Positions 49,160 to 61,500 of a DNA stretch of 64,000 bases are shown here, piece after piece. Numbering within the stretch: the first letter of the stretch is position 1; each line of letters begins with the position of its first letter. The notes under the pieces were generated by a model. That model did no database searches. It worked only from the letters and a program-made list of their open reading frames with translations, and was not told where the DNA came from. The position numbers and the translations under genes are program-made. The DNA comes from Nageia nagi (taxonomy: Eukaryota > Pinophyta): contig JBITNC010000001.1 in NCBI GenBank assembly GCA_050084985.1, positions 130,448,001 to 130,512,000 on the forward strand, written 5' to 3'.

Positions 49160-52100
49160 AGTTGTTTTGTCCTTAGGCAAAATTGTAAGAGCCTTGGATA
49201 ATTCTACATTCATTGAAAGATCAACATCTTATATGAGCAAAGCTAAAGAAATAAATTGATTAATGAACTTCAAATTGATGTTTGGTTTGAATTTGGTTAA
49301 TTTTACTACCCACTTCTCTACATTTTTCATCTCCTGAGTAAACTTTAGGAACTTGTCTTCAAAATTATCTTCTATTCAATTTGCAAAGGTGTCATTTTCC
49401 TTCTATACTTGGTCACTATATGGCTTCATTTCATCAAATGCAAATACATTATTATCTTCCTTATACATGGGAGGCATCTTATTTCTATCAAAATACTTTA
49501 ACATATTATTTAATTTATTGATTTTTGACATGAGTGAATCCATATATTTATCTATACATAGCATCAATTCATGTAGATGAGCCACTTTCTATGTCATAGC
49601 CAAAATTTTATCTTGAGAATCATCAGTGCCTATATTTGTAACCTCTTTCTAGTTCATCACCTTAATGATCTCTTGATTTTCATTATTCATATTTGCAATT
49701 CTACTCTTCTTATCAAAAATAAATTAATATTTCTCTATTTTCTTTTCACAATATAGTACATATTCTCTAACTAAATTGAATAAATCTAAAAGAGGAATAA
49801 CCTTACCCAAGTAACTTAACTTAATATTTTTCAATACATCAAACTGAGACTATGTTAACATTGGTGCCTTTGTGTGCTGGGCTAGAGTTTGATCTTGATT
49901 TTTTAATTTTTCTTCAAACTTTACCTTAGTCTTACCAAAAGTCTTAGCTACTATCTTCAGAGCTTCAACTTTCTTGGAACAAGCATCTTGTAAAGCCTTG
50001 AAATTTTCTTATAGTTTCTTCTTCTCATCTTTAAGTGTTTTGTATTATTCTTCCTTACTTTTCAATGAAGCTTTCAAAAAGTCAATCTCTAGCTCTAAGC
50101 CTTTATTTGGTCATTTTCCATTATTAGCTCATTTCCTTTCATCTTGAGCTCTTCTTCCATTTCTTCTAACACCTTGGCCAATTTTGAAGATTATGTAATC
50201 TCTTGTAGTTCCTTTATCTTCTTGTTTAATAGGATAATCTACATTAAGTGGATTTTTTCCTTTTTATTTGTTGCAGCCTTTTGCTTCTCTAATTTATCCA
50301 CATTCCTCTTCAAAAGGGTCACATAAATGTCTATAAGTGTCCTACAAATTTTCATGATTTTTCATTATCCATATGGCTTATTTTAGCATATGTTACCTAT
50401 AGAGATATACCTTTTACATTTGAAGCTTTGTTCAAAATATGGGTCCATATATTTTGCTAAAATATCCAAGACTTGCTTGCGAATATCCATAGCTATATCT
50501 AGTTGTATTTGATCAAGGATTTTCTATTCTTTTTGAATCTTCTCAAACAAATCCTAATTATAATTATCTATTTTGCTATATTATATGGTTTGTTAGGAAG
50601 TGTCTAACATATGAACTAATATGGGAGGGATAACTATAACAACAATATCATCATCATCATAATCATCATCATCATCCTCATCAGATTTATCACTTACCTA
50701 TGTTTTCTATAGGTTGCCTAACACTATATCTCCTGGAGAAGGAAAATTTGGAATCCACTCAGGACTTGGCTCCTTTTCTTCTTTCCTCTCTAAAGTAGTC
50801 ATTTTCTCCTTCTACATAGGGATTCCCTATTTGGATGTGTTCTTTGATTAAGATGTTTTTTTTTTTATTCATATTCTCTTCACTAATGAAAGGCTTGGTG
50901 GATTCAAAGTCTTGAATTTCATTGTCTTCTAGCTTATCATCTCTAGTTACATCTCTTACAATCTCATCACTCTTTGTCGTAGATCCTTGAAGGATCATAT
51001 TGATAGGTGGTGACCTCTTTTTCTATTTTTTATCCTTCTTTGTTATTTATAAGTCTTTTTTGGGTATTGGTATTTTCTTTTTCTTATAATTCTCTTATTT
51101 TCTAAAACATCTTCCTTTTCAAGTTGTTTTTCTAATTTGGCATCTTCCTTTTCCTTCCTCTTCTTCTAGCTTTCTTCATCTTCTACCAATTTTCTTTCCA
51201 TTTCTTTCATGTATTCAATGTATTTGTTTGACACTATTATGTTTACAACTTTGGCCTTCATGAAAGCTTTAAGCAACTTAGGATTTCCTCCATATTTCTA
51301 CTACTTAGCTAGCAATACTTCTTCTATAGCAATTAACTTAAATTTACCTTTTGTATCCTTCAAGAGTTTGTCAACCATTTTGATACTTTTCTTTGCTAAA
51401 TATTTTATCTTCCTCAATGCATACTAGTTTTCATAAGCTTTAGAAAAAGCTTTATCCTAATTGCACATCCATGAAGGAGACTTTTGTTTACTTTCCACTC
51501 TGTACTAAATAAAATATTTATTTTTATGTTCCATCCAATCAAAATTATCCAGCCTCTTTAGTAGATTATTTGATGTACTCTTGTCCATAGCAATGGTAGT
51601 TGAAAATTCAATTATGATGACATAATTCTATCTGCATAAGGCCATGTATGAAGTTTCCAATAGTGAGTTTGGTAAAAAGGGTCCTATATCAGAATTGTTC
51701 CTATGATTTTCAAATTTGTTCATAGATACTCTTATAAAATTTGGTACCTTTGAGTTCATAGATTTCAAATGAGTAGTAAATATCCCAAGTGGATCATATG
51801 GGAAAGAAACATTGATTTAAGAAAGCTATAAGTTTTTCATTTTTGTTATCAAATATCCCTAATAGTTTTTATGAAGAGTTTGAATGGAATTAAAGCCAAG
51901 GGGGTATATGTAAATACTTTTCTTCCCTTAGGGACTATCCACATAATTTCCACATAGTCTTCCTATCGAGTGACATCCATAGTAAACAACCAATTTAAAA
52001 CATAAAATGGTGACTTCATGGGATTATCACAAAATCCATTCAATAGGATGATTGTATAGTAACCAAAAAAATATTAATCACCCTTCCTATATTGGCCCAT

Positions 52101-53007
52101 GTTCAAATTTGATAAATTTCTAAGAAAATATTTTTCAAAAATGAAATTTAAGTCTAGAAAAAGAAAATAACTTGCAAAGTTATAATACAACCTATTAATG
52201 CTCAATAACTGGGTCCACTTATCCACTCTTATGGGAGTTCCATCTTCATGTGTTTGAGTAAACTGCAAATATGGGAAAACCTTTGGATGTTGATGAAGTA
52301 AAACCCAAACCAAACAGAGTAGTGAGGAATAATGGAATTGATTGAGCTTGTAAATATTTTCCAATATGATATCCATTCTATCATCTATCATCTCAAACTA
52401 GTCTTGATTATACTTGACATGAATTTTTATTGTCAAGTATACCATTGTGATATGTTCTGGCTACATGATTTGGATATCCTTCTCCTCAAAAAGCACCATG
52501 ATAAGAATAAGGAAGTGGAACAAATCAGGTTTCAATCATAAAATTCCATATAAATTCTTTCTTTCAACAATAGAGTTTAGTAAATAGGAATTCAACCAAT
52601 CTAATGAATATTTGTCTATATCTTTGGCTGTTACTTTTACACTGGTCCATTTCAATGAAGTATCTGGTTGATGAAGGGCTTTATACATGGCATATCAGCT
52701 TAAATCAAGAATAATATTTCCATGATTATTTTGAATATTTTTTTTACTTCTAATCTATTTTCTTTGATATGTCATCAACACGCTTGGGATAGGGATGATA
52801 TCCTTCCTACAAAAATTAAAAGACAAACTCATATTCATAAACTAAATCCCATAATTGATTATCTTTTGCATTTGTAGCTTTTGGGGGTTTAATTTTCAAA
52901 TCTATATGGTTTTCCAATAGATTTGTATAAAACAAAATTTCATTTCTATCATTTATAGTGCTATGAGAGGTTGTAAACTTACCCATTATGGCAAAATTAT
53001 TAGACAT
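49160..53007 (-). pseudogene. ORF-C: long unrecognised protein downstream of G2 pol
   Basis: The minus strand is translatable for about 3.8 kb with stops and a few frame changes. The likely start is the Met at 53007 (MSNNFAIMGKFTTSHST). Then come a globular region (52074-52391; VFPYLQFTQTHEDGTPIRVD), a region near 51750-51300 (SFPYDPLGIFTTHLKSMNSK; KKSIKMVDKLLKDTKGKFKL), a Lys/Glu-rich coil near 51100-51220, an acidic tract encoded by the ATC repeat at 50647-50683, and a long coiled coil at 49170-50330 (KVEALKIVAKTFGKTKVKFE). It begins about 230 bp after the apparent end of G2 pol on the same strand, the position of env-like or accessory ORFs. No membrane segment or known domain is evident. 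Confidence 0.6.
50647..50683. repeat. (ATC)n microsatellite
   Basis: An imperfect ATC trinucleotide run that encodes the Asp-rich tract of ORF-C on the minus strand. Similar shorter runs sit in ORF-A (about 32930-32975, 38450-38465). Confidence 0.7.
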
Positions 53008-53234
53008 GATATAGAAATGATTGAATCGAAAGCTAGAATATGTAAACCTTAGGGTTTCCAATAACTCAAAAAGTCATAGAGTAAAAATGCTAAGGAATGG
53101 ACTTGAAATGGGGTTAAAAGTAAATAAAAATGCCTACCTACCCTATTTAATGTAAAATATGTTCCTCAAAAACTACACACAAGAAAATTAAAATTAAATA
53201 TATACATATAATACAAACTTACATAGTTAAATAA

Positions 53235-54490
53235 TATTTTACAACATTAAATGCTAGTAGTTGATTATGATTGAAAGGACCCATACATATATTACTTCCA
53301 ATTCAAATGTGTTGCTTTATATTTCTTTGAAAATAATTTATGGTCCGAACCATAAAGAACCAAACTTCTAGTGGCATCCAAGCTTAGCTCAATCCTTGCC
53401 CCATTTGAGAACCAAATCACTAGGCTTGAAATAAAAATTTAATGCATACATTTTATTGAACCATTTTTTTACCATACTATTTCTTTTCTGAATTTGTTTG
53501 TATGAAATCTCTGAGAGCTCATCTAAGTAGATAAGATAAATCATCCTTACTTGTAATGGGTCTAAATTGTTCATCTCATATCAGTTAAGCAGTTGTAATA
53601 TAGATAACTTGATGTGAGTTGGCAATATAGGTCTTTTCCCATAATCTAGAATATAAAGAGAATTTTTTATGGAAGACTTATAAGTTATCCAATCTATCCA
53701 TAATGCAAGGTCATACTTCTTATCCCAATCTCTTTTATTTTCATCTATTATCCTCTTTAGGATTCTCAACATCTTTTTATTTATTAACTCAACTAATCCA
53801 TTACCATGAGAGTAATAATTGGAAGGGGTTTTCCCATAAATGGCATACTTAAGAGAAAATTCTAAAACTCTAGCTCCTAAAAATGTCGAACCATTATTTG
53901 ATATAACAATTTGTGGAATACCAAATCTTGTAATAATTCTCTCCATGAAAGAGATGATTGTATCTTGATCTTTGTATTTACTAGTAGAAGCTTCCATTCA
54001 TCTTGTAAAATAGTCTATAGTAGTCAAGATGAATCTATTTTTGGATGATGACCTTGGATTGATTATGCTAATAATATCAAGGCCCCATTACTCAAAGGGT
54101 TTTTCTATAGTGATAGGTTGTAATGGAATGGATATTATTCTTCTCCTTCCCATAAATATGTGAAACTTATCATATTTTTTAGGAATTTGAAATGAATCTA
54201 TATACAAAGAAGGCCAATAAAAACCTACCTATAAAATTTTTATCATAGTGGTGTATCTTGAATAATATAGTCTAGAAAAACTAAAATGGAATTCCTTTAA
54301 AACTTCAACAAATTTCTCATGATAGATGTATCTCAATAACAATCCATCATGATTCTTTATGTATAATACATGATCTATCTTACAATAATTAAGAGCATTT
54401 AATCTGAACCTTCTCCTTTGAGAGGCATTGAGTTTAGATGGTAGTCTACCACTATCAAACAAAATACACAACTTTGTGTTATCCAATTTT
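53235..54490 (-). pseudogene. G2 integrase, decayed
   Basis: Zinc-binding part 54229-54486 (LPSKLNASQRRRFRLNALNY, HVLYIKNHDGLLLR). Core 53581-54180: RIITRFGIPQIVISNNG, where the second catalytic Asp (ISDNG) is now Asn, then YYSHGNGLVELINKKM with the catalytic Glu in place, and RDWDKKYDLALWIDWITYKS. C-terminal part 53389-53574 (RNSMVKKWFNKM, PSDLVLKWGKD), with traces to about 53235. The first core Asp region is destroyed by stops. It is only about 90 bp from the native RNase H, so no second RNase H lies between them. Confidence 0.85.
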
Positions 54491-54578
54491 TTGGTTCTTT
54501 TAGAACTTATGAAATTTTTATATCTTAAGTTTTCACTTCAAAAATCATAACATATTTGAAGCTCTAATCTTCAACTAA

Positions 54579-55000
54579 TTACTTGCAAAGAGCTCTCCCC
54601 TTAACTACCTTGGTAGGATGGATTTCAATATCATACTTTAGAATCTTTGTAATCCATCTAGCTCTACCAAAATCCATCTCACCTTGGAGAATATAACTTC
54701 TAACATTAGGATGAATGGTAAGCACTAGAGTTTTATTTTGAGAAATGTAGCATTTAAACTTATTAATATATTTCATTATTATAAACACCTATTTTTCAAT
54801 GAATCCATACCTTTCCTCAGCATTATGTAAAGTTTGAATAAAGAAAGTTATAGGGTGTTCACCATGATTGTCTTCTTTTTGTGTTAAAATTATTGCTATG
54901 CTTTTCTCTGCTCCATAAGCATACAAGATAAATTCCTTTTAGAATTATGGATTCTTTAAAATTGGAGCAGACATAATGGCATATTTTATCTATTCAAAAG
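54579..55000 (-). pseudogene. G2 native RNase H, decayed
   Basis: The open frame 54579-54788 reads MKYINKFKCYISQNKTLVLT and ARWITKILKYDIEIHPTK, then VVKGRALCK, the C-terminal half of gypsy RNase H. The upstream half to about 55000 is broken. It is directly followed by the integrase zinc domain. Confidence 0.75.
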
Positions 55001-55312
55001 CTATAACTTGATATGTTGTTTAGTGAAAAGAAACTATTTCTTCAAGTAGTTATGTTATTGGATGGAAATTTTCAACAAATTCCTAGATGAACCTCCTTAT
55101 AAAATTGATTTGGCCTAAAAATGCTTGTAGCTTCTTAATATTGGATATAATAGTGAGTTTAGAGATAGGTTTCACTCTCTCTAGATCAATTGAAAATCTA
55201 TCTTTTGGAATCATATGCCCTAGAAATGTTTCTTGATCCATAGAAAATATAAATTTTTCAAATTTAATGAAATTTCAAATTCTTAAAATTTAAGAAAGTT
55301 TATTAGAGATGT
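55001..55312 (-). pseudogene. G2 reverse transcriptase, C-terminal fragment
   Basis: The minus strand reads FEISLNLKNLYF at about 55250-55290, then ETFLGHMIPKDRFSIDLERV and AFLGQINFIRRFI, i.e. the thumb and connection after the catalytic motif. It ends at 55312, where the insertion begins; the upstream half resumes at 60134. Confidence 0.8.
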
Positions 55313-55361
55313 TGTAACACAACCCAACTTTTACCATCTAAACCCTTAAATTTAGGACCAA

Positions 55362-55378
55362 TTTTTTTTTTTTTTTTT
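55362..55378. repeat. T17 homopolymer
   Basis: A run of 17 T near the left end of the insertion. It could mark a poly-A tail of a minus-strand retroposed copy, or simple slippage. Confidence 0.6.
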
Positions 55379-57440
55379 AAATGATTAGTCTATCTATTTC
55401 ATAAGGTTCACTATTAATAGACTTATATCCCACATATATTATTTAGCAATACCTTATCTACTTTATTTAGACTTCATCTTCTTTTTGTAAGTATAAGGAT
55501 ACATTCCTCAGGAAATCCTACTCTCGCTTTCAAGAGGTTACTCCTAATGATTGTGCCCTTATTTTATTCAAATGAGATATTTATTATGTCAAAGATACAA
55601 GCTTTATTATGTCTTAGAATGTGTATATTAGATCCTAGTTGTTGGACCCTTTTGCTATTCATTCTTCCTATTCTAGTACTCATTCATCAATAAGCTTATC
55701 TAAGCTCAAAACAAATTTTGACCCTAACAATCAAAATGATTCTAACTTTGCATTAGACCCTATTTATTAATGCATAACATGAGGTTTTAGTAATGATTAT
55801 AAGATCCCATCATAAGAAGGAGATAAGCTTGGATTTAGTTTATATCATTTCGTACTTTAAATCATTTCTTATAAGTTCACTATGATTCATCTTATTAACC
55901 ACTTTTATTGTTTGGTTCACCATTAAACTATGTATTTGAGCTTGATTATAGGAACATCATTTTTGCAAGGTTTTCTCTTTTAAGAAATATTAATTTACCA
56001 AGCAACTAATTTCATTTGCATCTATTTTGATCCCTTTATTATACTAGAATTCCTAATATCTTATTTTCCACCTCAATTTGTATGTTTTAAAAGATATTAG
56101 GGTGACCTTATTTTTACTTTTCTTATTAACTTACCATGTATTCAATTTCTTATCTTGGACCCATCTACGAGGTTTAAGAGCAATCCCTAAATTTATTTAA
56201 CTTTCATCCCTTGTATGTAATTCCCTTTTTACTAGAAATTCCTTATGAATCATGTCTAGTTTATATATCAAAACATTAGAATTTGTAGATCCCTATGCTT
56301 TCATTAGATGATTTGAACTAAATGCAAAGGTCATAATACTTAGAACCAATAAATAGTCAACATTAAGATTCTTCTTCTAATATATGATTTATTTAAACTA
56401 TTCTAAGACGATGATATCTTTATATTCACATATTCATACTCTTGATGGAAGACTATTAATATAAAGTTAAAGATCACATTTCTCTATACTTTAAGATTAT
56501 ACAATAAGAACCTCTTTGGTTACTTTTGAAATCTTTCCATATATTTCCTAAGTTAACTTTAAGATCCCATATAAGCATAAAATACAAAATTATCACATAA
56601 GGATAAATAAATAAGGTAACCCTAAATAAGGATCCTTTTACAATTTTTAAATACATCAAAATTGATCTCAAGGGTCTTCAACATATCTTATTTTCGTGAT
56701 GTAGGTCCTTCCATCTTTGTCTTCAAGCTTCTTCCAAGGATCAAAAGAGATTGGGTTGAGTACTAGGAAGAGTGGAGGATCAAGAAAACTCTTTTTATTT
56801 ATATATGACCATGATGCAAATGATTTATGATATCTCATTCCTTTAGAATCAATCTACAGACCTTAGGAGGTTTTAGATCCTTTCTAGGACTACCTCCCTT
56901 CCTCGGTCATATGATGGATCAATACATAAGCATATTATGATCTACATACCTTTAAATATTTAAATGATGCATACTATCTATTTAAAGAATACTTTAACAA
57001 TCCATAAACCGTATACATCAATATTAAGATGAAAATCGCAAATATTGCATATTCAAGATAAGTATTCATTGAATTATCATTTAATAAACTTGCTTTCTAT
57101 ATTTAAATCAAATTTACCATATTAATGAAATTATGCCTTATGCTAAACGTTGGACACCATTTAATCTATTCAACCTAAACTATTACGAGTAGTAGTTTTA
57201 GAATGTTTTTCTTGGACGGCGTAGGGATTTTTTTTTAGTTTCAATATCCAAGGAAGCCTTTCCAAGGCGTTGACATAGCTCTACTCACTCTTGAACTCTT
57301 GAACTAGTATTGTGTCTTAGGAGACTCTAGTTGGGTCTTAAAATGGAGATAATATTCTTTTATTATTACTCTTTCTATGATGGGAAAGTATTTTATTTAA
57401 CCTTCAATAATGTAAAATTCGACCAGGCGACCTTGTATGT
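55379..57440. other. noncoding left part of the insertion
   Basis: AT-rich with no recognised gene, repeat pair or domain. A somewhat less AT-rich patch at 56690-56900 has no frame. (AG)6 lies at 57441-57452, just before the PPR sequence. Confidence 0.4.
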
Positions 57441-57468
57441 AGAGAGAGAGAGGTAACTTTTATTAAAC

Positions 57469-58946
57469 ATGAGAGTAAAAACAAATGCCTATGCACAAAT
57501 CGTATACGTTGATAGGGTCCGTGAATGTTTAACAAAATACCTATCAAAATGCAATCTAATGGAATGTAATGATCGCAGGTTAAGTACAAAATGGATTTAT
57601 TGAAAGAGGCCACGAGTTGTTTGACAAAATGCTAATTGAGAGGTAACATAGGGGACACACATATCATAGGATAAACCTTTGATAGCACTCTCCTAGCATT
57701 TGCCACTACGAGAACTCAAGAAGAAGGTATGGAGATTCATCAAAGAGTAATTGAGAATGGTTTCTCGTCGAACGTTGTGGTTGTGAGTTCCTGATAAAAA
57801 AAAATACAAAGCCTGGGGATTGTTTGATAGAATGCATGATGCAGCACATTTGCATGGACTATAATATTAGTAGGATATGCACAAAAATGGATTTTCTAAA
57901 AAGGCACAGGAGACTTTTAAACAAATGAATAGTCAGGTGTAAAGACAGAATTTAAAACCTTTGACAGCATTTTTCAACGTGTACCATGATTGGAATGCTA
58001 GAAGAAGGCTTAGATATCCCTCAAAGAGTAGTTGAAAATGATTACTCATCAGATATTATGGTTGAGAATGCCTACACAAGGTCCGAGAATTGTTAAATAA
58101 GTTTCCATGGACTGCAATGATCACAGGATACGCATAGAATGATTTTTCTAAAAAGGACGCAACAGATGCAACACCGAGGAGGAAAGTTAAACTCTGAAAC
58201 TTTTGCCAATATTTTCCAGCATGAGCTATCGTGGGAGCTCAAGAAGAATGTATAGGAATCCATTCAAGAGTAATTGACAATGGTTTTTCATCAAATAATA
58301 TAAAATGTGAGGAATATGCAAGACTTGGGAATCGTTTGACAACATGCATGATACAAGAACAGTTTCATGGATTGTAAGGATGGTAGAATATGCTCAAAAT
58401 GGGTTTTATGAATAAGTGCAGGAGGCTTTTACAATGATCAAGCATAATGCTAAACTCTGAAACCTTTACCAATATTTTTCCAACGCTTTCCATAATGTAA
58501 GCTCTTGAAGAAGATGTGGGAATCCATTAAAGAGTAGTTGAAAATGGATTTTCATCGAGAATGTGTACCTTGATATCCATGTATGCAAAAGATGAACGAA
58601 TACTCAAGGTCCGAGAATTTTTTGATAACAGGCATGATGCAGACAAAATTTTAAAGACTACAATATTTCCTGGATGCATACAAAAAGTGTTTTTCTGAAA
58701 AGGCCTTTGAGCTTTGAAGAGTAAAGTTGAACGTTGTACCCTTGCCAACAACAGACCAATGTGTGTCACCATGGAGACTCAAGAAAAAGTACAAAGATCT
58801 ATCAAAAGTAATTGAGAATGGTTTCTCATCGAACATATGGACGTGAGTATTTTGATAACCATATATGCAAAATATGGAGAAATGCGCAAGTTCTCGAAAT
58901 GGTTTGTCATGAACAACATTTCATAAACTACAATGTTTGCACATAG
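57469..58946 (+). pseudogene. PLS-type pentatricopeptide repeat (PPR) gene fragment
   Basis: The plus strand encodes five diverged copies of a PPR module, marked by HQRVIENGFSSNVVVV-like sequence at 57741, 58022, 58265, 58528 and 58803 (243-281 bp apart). Each module has a FD(R/K)MHDA-like turn, then an AGYAQNGFSEKA-like helix, then an FxxIxPA-like stretch. Examples read in frame are EEGMEIHQRVIENGFSSNVV (57726-57785), HKNGFSKKAQETFKQMN (57878-57928) and ILITIYAKYGEMRKFSKWF (from about 58849). Intact PLS triplets are close to 300 bp, so each has lost codons; stops and frameshifts are dense. PPR proteins act in organelle RNA editing and processing. Neither an organelle-targeting N-terminus nor an E/DYW C-terminus is visible, so this is an internal fragment. 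Confidence 0.88.
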
Positions 58947-59573
58947 AATAGTCTTATCAACCATTAAAATATAATGTCCCACCATACAAATAATGCACTT
59001 TAATGTTTCCTACCTAGTAGATTTTGAAAGGAAACTAATAAATTACACCCCATTTACTTAGGAATAAATTTCATATGCATAAAGTCAAATAAGAAAAATA
59101 ACATGTCTCTTCATAAAACACCTATTACAACATTTATGAATAATACCATTATTCATACACCTTCATTAAGCATTCTTTCCTTTCAAGACCAATTAATAAC
59201 ACTAAATAAGTCTATAGCATTAAAATCAAAAATAAAAGGCACCTAAGCTTTGAGTAAAGGAAGAGGCTTTTTCTTCTCCATGGGCTCTTAAACCAAAGCT
59301 AAGAAGAAAATAAATGGTGATGAATTCTTCTAAAAAAATTTCTTCATTTATAGTTAAGGAGACTCAAATATGTCCAAATAGATGTCTACTCATCCTGTCA
59401 ATAATTTTTGAGGTAGGTCTCATTTAAAGTTGTTGATAAGTGTGATGGCATTAAATACTTTGGATCTTTTTATATTAATTGACAAATTAAGATCAATTAT
59501 TTCCCATACCTAACACAAAGAAGCAAAATAAGTAGGGTCATATCTTAATTATTTTCATAAACCATTAATACCT
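58947..59573. other. noncoding sequence after the PPR fragment
   Basis: AT-rich, no frame. A phrase at 59232-59330 (AAAAGGCACCTAAGCTTTGA...) looks like transcribed LTR or UTR sequence, but no partner was found. Confidence 0.35.
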
Positions 59574-60133
59574 TATAACATCCCAAAGTGACATTCGTCC
59601 TTTCTAACTGTCACTTTTTAAATTTCACTCTATTTTACTAACAACCATAAGTAAAAAGTCAAATTCAAAGGAATATTCCTTACCCTCTCTTTTTGAATCT
59701 AAATTTTAAAAATTCATAACAAAAAGTTAATCACATATTTTACCTGCAATGGTCACCTCATTTTGGAGGATAAATTATTAGTCCACAAATATACATTCTT
59801 CATGAAAATTAACACTCAAGACTACTATGTAACTACATGATCTATGATGGTCGTTAGGGTGTGTCCACGATCTAAATCCAATCATTTTCTCACTCTTACC
59901 CTTCCATTTCCATAACCAATTCACCTTTGGTTCCTTGGGTCTTTAATTATTCTTTTCATCTTGAAGTAACATGTTAACTACATCATAGAACCTCGAAGCT
60001 AGCATCAAATTAACATAAATATTACATAGTTTCACTTAAAATTCATCATCACATAGCAATATTTCAAACATGGTTTCATTCACAACCTCAATAGTACTCA
60101 AGGTCAAGTAGTGCCATTGGGTGGGTTGTTATA
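59574..60133. repeat. candidate solo LTR or terminal LTR (560 bp)
   Basis: Bounded by TATAACA and TGTTATA, with CCCA/TGGG just inside. This is the pattern of a decayed TGTAACA...TGTTACA LTR. It ends exactly where G2 RT resumes. The sequence after 55313 begins with a similar TGTAACA-CAACCCA, but the two stretches do not align further by eye, so a pair is not shown. Confidence 0.4.
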
Positions 60134-60916
60134 GTAAGTGATTCTTCTTCTTTTGTGGGAAAACTATGATATCATCTAAATAAATTAAAACTATTTTGTT
60201 GATCAACTCCCCAAATGCATGGTCTATAGCCCTTTGAAAAGTTGTTTCAAAATTTGAAAATCCAAAAGGAATTCATTGAAAAATAAATGTTCCCCACTTT
60301 ATGGTGAATGTTGCTTTATATTGGTCTTCATATTTTACCCATATCTAGTTATACCCAAAGAAGCCATCAAGAAAGGAGAGCACTCAAATCCTACAAAAAT
60401 ATGTAGAATTTATTCCATAGGAGATAAGGGATAGTTATCTTTTAGTGAGGCTATGTTAAAATTCTATAAATCTACACATAGCCTAGTACCTCCATTCTTC
60501 TTCCTAACTGGTACTAAATTAGCCACCCAAGTAGAATGCTTGATAGGATATATGATCCTAGCTTGAAATAATTTTTGAACTTCTTGTTACATTACTACTT
60601 CAATTGTAGGATTCACTGGTCTTTATTTATATTAGAAAGGATTTACCCTCTCAATTAGCTCTATGATGTGTTGGATAACCTCTTTGTTAAGCACCTTCAA
60701 GTCATCATAGCTACATGCCATGATACCAACAAACTCCTTCATGATTTTATCTATCTCTAAAATATCTTTTGATGAATATTTGATACCAACCTTCAGAACC
60801 TTATTGGTAGCTATTTCTAACTCTTTAAATTTATTAGGAGAAGCTAAAATATTTTCTTTTCTCAATTGATTATCTCTATTAAAGATATATTCAAATGCAA
60901 TAATACTTTTACGCAA
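60134..60916 (-). pseudogene. G2 reverse transcriptase, N-terminal and palm fragment
   Basis: The open frame 60632-60916 reads GIMACSYDDLKVLNKEVIQH then IIELIERVNPF, the leader before RT in this gypsy group. The palm follows: LVRKKNGGTRLC-like sequence near 60480-60540, the FLDGFFGYN-like segment near 60360, and YLDDIIVF with both catalytic Asp intact (60171-60182). It is cut at 60134 by the insertion, three residues after KKKN. Confidence 0.85.
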
Positions 60917-61135
60917 AGTATTATTTTTTAACTATAATATATCTTCTCTAAATGCTTCTATTAGTGACTCTTAACTATTTGAACATAGCATTTGGTTAGC
61001 CAAGAAAGCATTAATATCTTTATCATCATCAAAAACTTGCTAAAAATAATCATTTTCTGAAATAGAAGGATCAAAAATTAGCTGAATATCTTTTCTTCTT
61101 AGCTAGTGATGAGTAGGATCAAATATTTATCCTTT

Positions 61136-61500
61136 CTGAGCTAAGGCATCAACTTCACTATTTAGATCATTAATGAATGTAGTAAAATTAAGATAATCAA
61201 AACTTTTCAATAAGTACCATGCTCTATTTTTGTATTTTTTAGATAATGATGTTTTAATGAACACTTATCTACCACATGATTGATAACCAACTCTGAATCA
61301 CCAAAAATAGTCAAATATTTTATTTTCAACTTATTCACTTGTTCAAACCCTAAGCACAGGGCTTCATACTCTACTACATTATTTATACAATTTTAAGTAA
61401 GATAGAATATTTTTTATTTCACCAAAAGGGATCTCAAAACAACCCCTGCACTAGGACCATTCTTAGACTTCATTGCATCAAAGTGCATTTTCCATAATTC
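61136..61500 (-). pseudogene. G2 RNase H located upstream of RT
   Basis: The minus strand reads WKMHFDAMKSKNGPSAGVV (first catalytic Asp in FDA, 61478-61480), NNVVEYEALCLGFEQVNKLK (helix Glu, 61360-61371), LTIFGDSELVINHVVDK (third Asp, about 61297) and ends NDLNSEVDALAQK (about 61136-61175). All three catalytic acids are visible; two stops interrupt the frame. A translatable linker (FDPSISENDYF then QVFDDDKDINAFL) joins it to the RT leader. The order is therefore protease, RNase H, RT, native RNase H, integrase, different from G1. Confidence 0.82.

Larger units (their letters stand above)
55313..60133. mobile_element. 4.8-kb insertion inside G2 RT, carrying a PPR pseudogene
   Basis: The RT of G2 is continuous in sense from YLDD (60171-60182) to its thumb (55290) only if 55313-60133 is left out. 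The insert begins TGTAACACAACCCAAC and ends GGTGGGTTGTTATA. These ends are roughly inverted (TGTAACA / TGTTATA), as in LTR elements. Flanking 5-mers (gatgt, gtaag) do not match, so no target duplication is seen. Inside are a plus-strand PPR pseudogene (57469-58946), a possible LTR (59574-60133) and noncoding DNA. No RT, integrase or transposase is recognised within it. Confidence 0.65.

Noticed and set aside
49160-53007. ORF-C as a retroviral-type envelope gene
   Set aside because: Position alone would fit, but I see no signal peptide, membrane anchor or cleavage site; the coiled-coil and acidic regions are not specific.
55362-55378. T17 as proof of a retroposed poly-A tail for the PPR fragment
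   Set aside because: The PPR fragment is on the plus strand, so its tail would be A-rich downstream of it, not a T-run 2 kb upstream.
58527-58985. Three similar minus-strand frames
   Set aside because: Their similarity comes from the repeated PPR modules on the plus strand; the plus strand gives the recognisable protein.
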